Part shown: positions 62,596-64,000 of the stretch, in pieces
Numbering within the stretch: the stretch's first letter is position 1
Layout: the number at the start of each line of letters is the position of its first letter
From: Roseateles sp.
GTDB taxonomy: Bacteria > Pseudomonadota > Gammaproteobacteria > Burkholderiales > Burkholderiaceae_C
Assembly (NCBI RefSeq): GCF_019237615.1
Contig: NZ_JAFAGT010000095.1
Coordinates: 1 to 64,000, forward strand
Reading direction: 5' to 3'
DNA length: 64,000 nucleotides
The notes under the pieces: model-generated
What the model was told of the DNA's origin: nothing
What the model saw: only the letters and a program-made list of their open reading frames with translations
The model's database searches: none
Program-made: the position numbers and the translations under genes

Positions 62596-64000
62596 ACAGG
62601 ACAACGCAGGAGAGCAAGTCGATGGGCCGTGGCTGGTTGCTGGGATTCGCGCTCGCGCTGCTGGCCTCGCCTGCAGCATGGGCGCAGACGCAGATTCGCG
62701 CGATCAACGCCAGCCAGCAGGCCGGTGTCGACGTCGTGCGCATCGAACTGAGCGAGGCGCTGTCGGCGCTGCCGACGGGCTTCACCATCCAGGCGCCGCC
62801 GCGCGTTGCCATCGACCTGCCGGGCGTGGTGAACGGCATCGGTCGCAACCAGGTCGACATCAACCAGGGCAATCTGCGTTCAGCCAGCGTTGCGCAGGCG
62901 GGGGACCGTTCCCGCGTCGTGCTGAATCTGCGCAACGCTTCGGGCTACCAGGCCAAGCTGGAGGGCAATGCCCTCGTCGTCGTGCTGGAGACGGTGCCGG
63001 CACAGGTGCAGGCGTCGGGCGAGCCGGTGCATTTCGCCCAGAGCCTGAATGCCGCGCCCCAGGCGCTGCGCGACATCGACTTCCGCCGCGGCGCCGATGG
63101 TGCAGGGCGGGTGGTCGTCAGTCTGCCGAGCAATCAGGTCGGCGTCGACATCCAGCAGCAGGGCCAGAAGCTCGTCGTCGAGTTCCTGCGCTCCAGCCTG
63201 CCCGAGAACCTGCGTCGCAAGATCGACGTGGTCGACTTCGGCACGCCGGTGCAGATGGTCACGACGACGCAGTCGGGTGACCGCGTGCGCATGGTCGTCG
63301 AGCCCAAGGGGCATTGGGAGCACAGCGCCTACCAGAGCGACAACCAGTTCGTGCTGGAGGTCAGGCCCCAGAAGCTGGACCCGAACAAGCTGACGCAGGG
63401 CCCGGGCTATGCCGGCGACAAGCTGTCGCTGAACTTCCAGAACATCGAAGTCCGCGCGTTGCTGCAGGTCATCGCCGATTTCACGAACTTCAACGTCGTC
63501 ACGAGCGACACCGTGACCGGCAGCGTGACGCTGCGCCTGAAGGACGTGCCCTGGGACCAGGCGCTGGACATCATCATGCAGGCCAAGGGCCTGGGCTTGA
63601 GGAAGTCGGGCAACGTGCTGTGGATCGCGCCCAAGGACGAGCTCGCGGCCAAGGAGAAGCTCGACCTCGAGTCCAAGGCCGCCATCGCCCAGCTCGAGCC
63701 GCTGCGCAGCCAGTCCTTCCAGCTCAACTACGTCAAGGCCGAGGACATTGCCAAGGGCTTGACCGGCCAGGCCATCGGTTCCAGCGGCAGCAGCAGTAGC
63801 AGCAGTAGCAGTAGCGGCGGTAGCAGCAGCAGTGGTCAGGGTTCGGGCACCCGCATCCTGTCGTCTCGCGGCAGCGTCATCTTCGAGCCGCGCACCAACC
63901 AGCTCTTCGTGTCCGACATCCCGAGCAAGCTCGAGGAGATCCAGGCCATGATCGCCAAGATCGACATCCCGGTGCGCCAGGTGCTGATCGAGGCCCGCAT
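62592..64000 (+). CDS. pilQ: Type IV pilus secretin PilQ, 3' end outside the window
   Basis: The frame is open from ATG 62592 to the right edge, at least 469 residues. Signal peptide (LLGFALALLASPAAWA), two AMIN domains (about 35-125 and 150-250), the STN/N0 domain (KLSLNFQNIEVRALLQVIAD) and an N1 domain with RSQSFQLNYVKAEDIAKGLT. The Ser/Gly-rich segment follows. The secretin pore lies beyond the edge. It starts within the pilP stop (ATGA). Confidence 0.95.
   Translation, partial: MNRTTQESKSMGRGWLLGFALALLASPAAWAQTQIRAINASQQAGVDVVRIELSEALSALPTGFTIQAPPRVAIDLPGVVNGIGRNQVDINQGNLRSASVAQAGDRSRVVLNLRNASGYQAKLEGNALVVVLETVPAQVQASGEPVHFAQSLNAAPQALRDIDFRRGADGAGRVVVSLPSNQVGVDIQQQGQKLVVEFLRSSLPENLRRKIDVVDFGTPVQMVTTTQSGDRVRMVVEPKGHWEHSAYQSDNQFVLEVRPQKLDPNKLTQGPGYAGDKLSLNFQNIEVRALLQVIADFTNFNVVTSDTVTGSVTLRLKDVPWDQALDIIMQAKGLGLRKSGNVLWIAPKDELAAKEKLDLESKAAIAQLEPLRSQSFQLNYVKAEDIAKGLTGQAIGSSGSSSSSSSSSGGSSSSGQGSGTRILSSRGSVIFEPRTNQLFVSDIPSKLEEIQAMIAKIDIPVRQVLIEAR
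63784..63834 (+). repeat. Serine-coding trinucleotide repeat inside pilQ
   Basis: A run of AGC/AGT codons with a few GGC/GGT, coding about 17 Ser/Gly residues between the N1 region and the next PilQ domain. It is a low-complexity linker; length changes by whole codons would stay in frame. Confidence 0.7.

Noticed and set aside
63784-63834. PilQ repeat as a phase-variation switch
   Set aside because: It is a trinucleotide repeat, so length changes do not cause a frameshift.
1-64000. tRNA, rRNA and CRISPR arrays
   Set aside because: I found no cloverleaf with TTCRANYC-type arms, no rRNA segments and no spaced direct repeats by eye. A tRNA could be missed, so a tRNAscan run would be needed to be sure.

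Overview
This 64 kb window is a dense, very GC-rich chromosomal segment with Gram-negative gene content. Best guess is a betaproteobacterium of the order Burkholderiales (Roseateles/Rubrivivax/Leptothrix-like). Reasons: the imuA-imuB-dnaE2 mutagenesis cassette behind an SOS box, Omp32-type porins, a PEP-CTERM protein, Coq7-type quinone hydroxylase, a gspG-N/D-E-F type II secretion operon with divergent gspC, and cyaY/lptM next to mrcA and pilMNOPQ. Genus is inference. I see no rRNA, tRNA, CRISPR array, prophage or plasmid feature. The only mobile element is an IS4-type transposase cut by the left edge.

Layout. 1-1.2 kb: IS4-family transposase. 1.2-9 kb: mostly minus-strand housekeeping genes (unknown small protein, glmU, DUF4136 lipoprotein, ttcA, folB and a folM-like reductase), interrupted by a convergent pair: a flavin-dependent nitronate-monooxygenase-like enzyme and an orphan tandem siroheme-decarboxylase-like (NirD/NirL-like) protein. 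Each of these two has an FNR/Anr/Dnr-type inverted repeat upstream. 9-16 kb: msrP-msrQ and the SOS-regulated imuA-imuB-dnaE2 operon. 16-20 kb: YCII/DGPF protein, srkA-like kinase, DUF2726 protein, GNAT enzyme. 19.4-26.3 kb: rplM-rpsI, erpA, an MFS exporter, anmK, an M23 peptidase and tyrS. 26.4-34.8 kb: AI-2E family protein, a tricorn-like periplasmic protease, a PEP-CTERM protein, a 5'-nucleotidase and a chemoreceptor.

34.8-45.9 kb is a complete type II secretion locus, transcribed leftward as gspG-H-I-J-K-L-M-N-D-E-F with start/stop overlaps at most junctions; gspC is divergent across a 54 bp gap. 45.9-50 kb: a CobT-like protein with altered catalytic positions, ilvA with an intrinsic terminator in its upstream region, an OsmC protein and coq7. 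50-56.5 kb: two tandem porins, then a dppBCDF-type peptide ABC transporter without a binding protein. 56.5-64 kb: lptM (only 49 codons), cyaY, mrcA and the type IV pilus operon pilM-N-O-P-Q, with pilQ running off the right edge.

The most promising unexplained items are the convergent flavin-enzyme/NirDL-like pair with FNR-type boxes, the terminator/attenuator-like element upstream of ilvA, the CobT-like protein with lost catalytic glutamates, the shortened ImuB, and the insulating terminator at the IS end. All functional statements come from reading the sequence and family knowledge; no searches were run.
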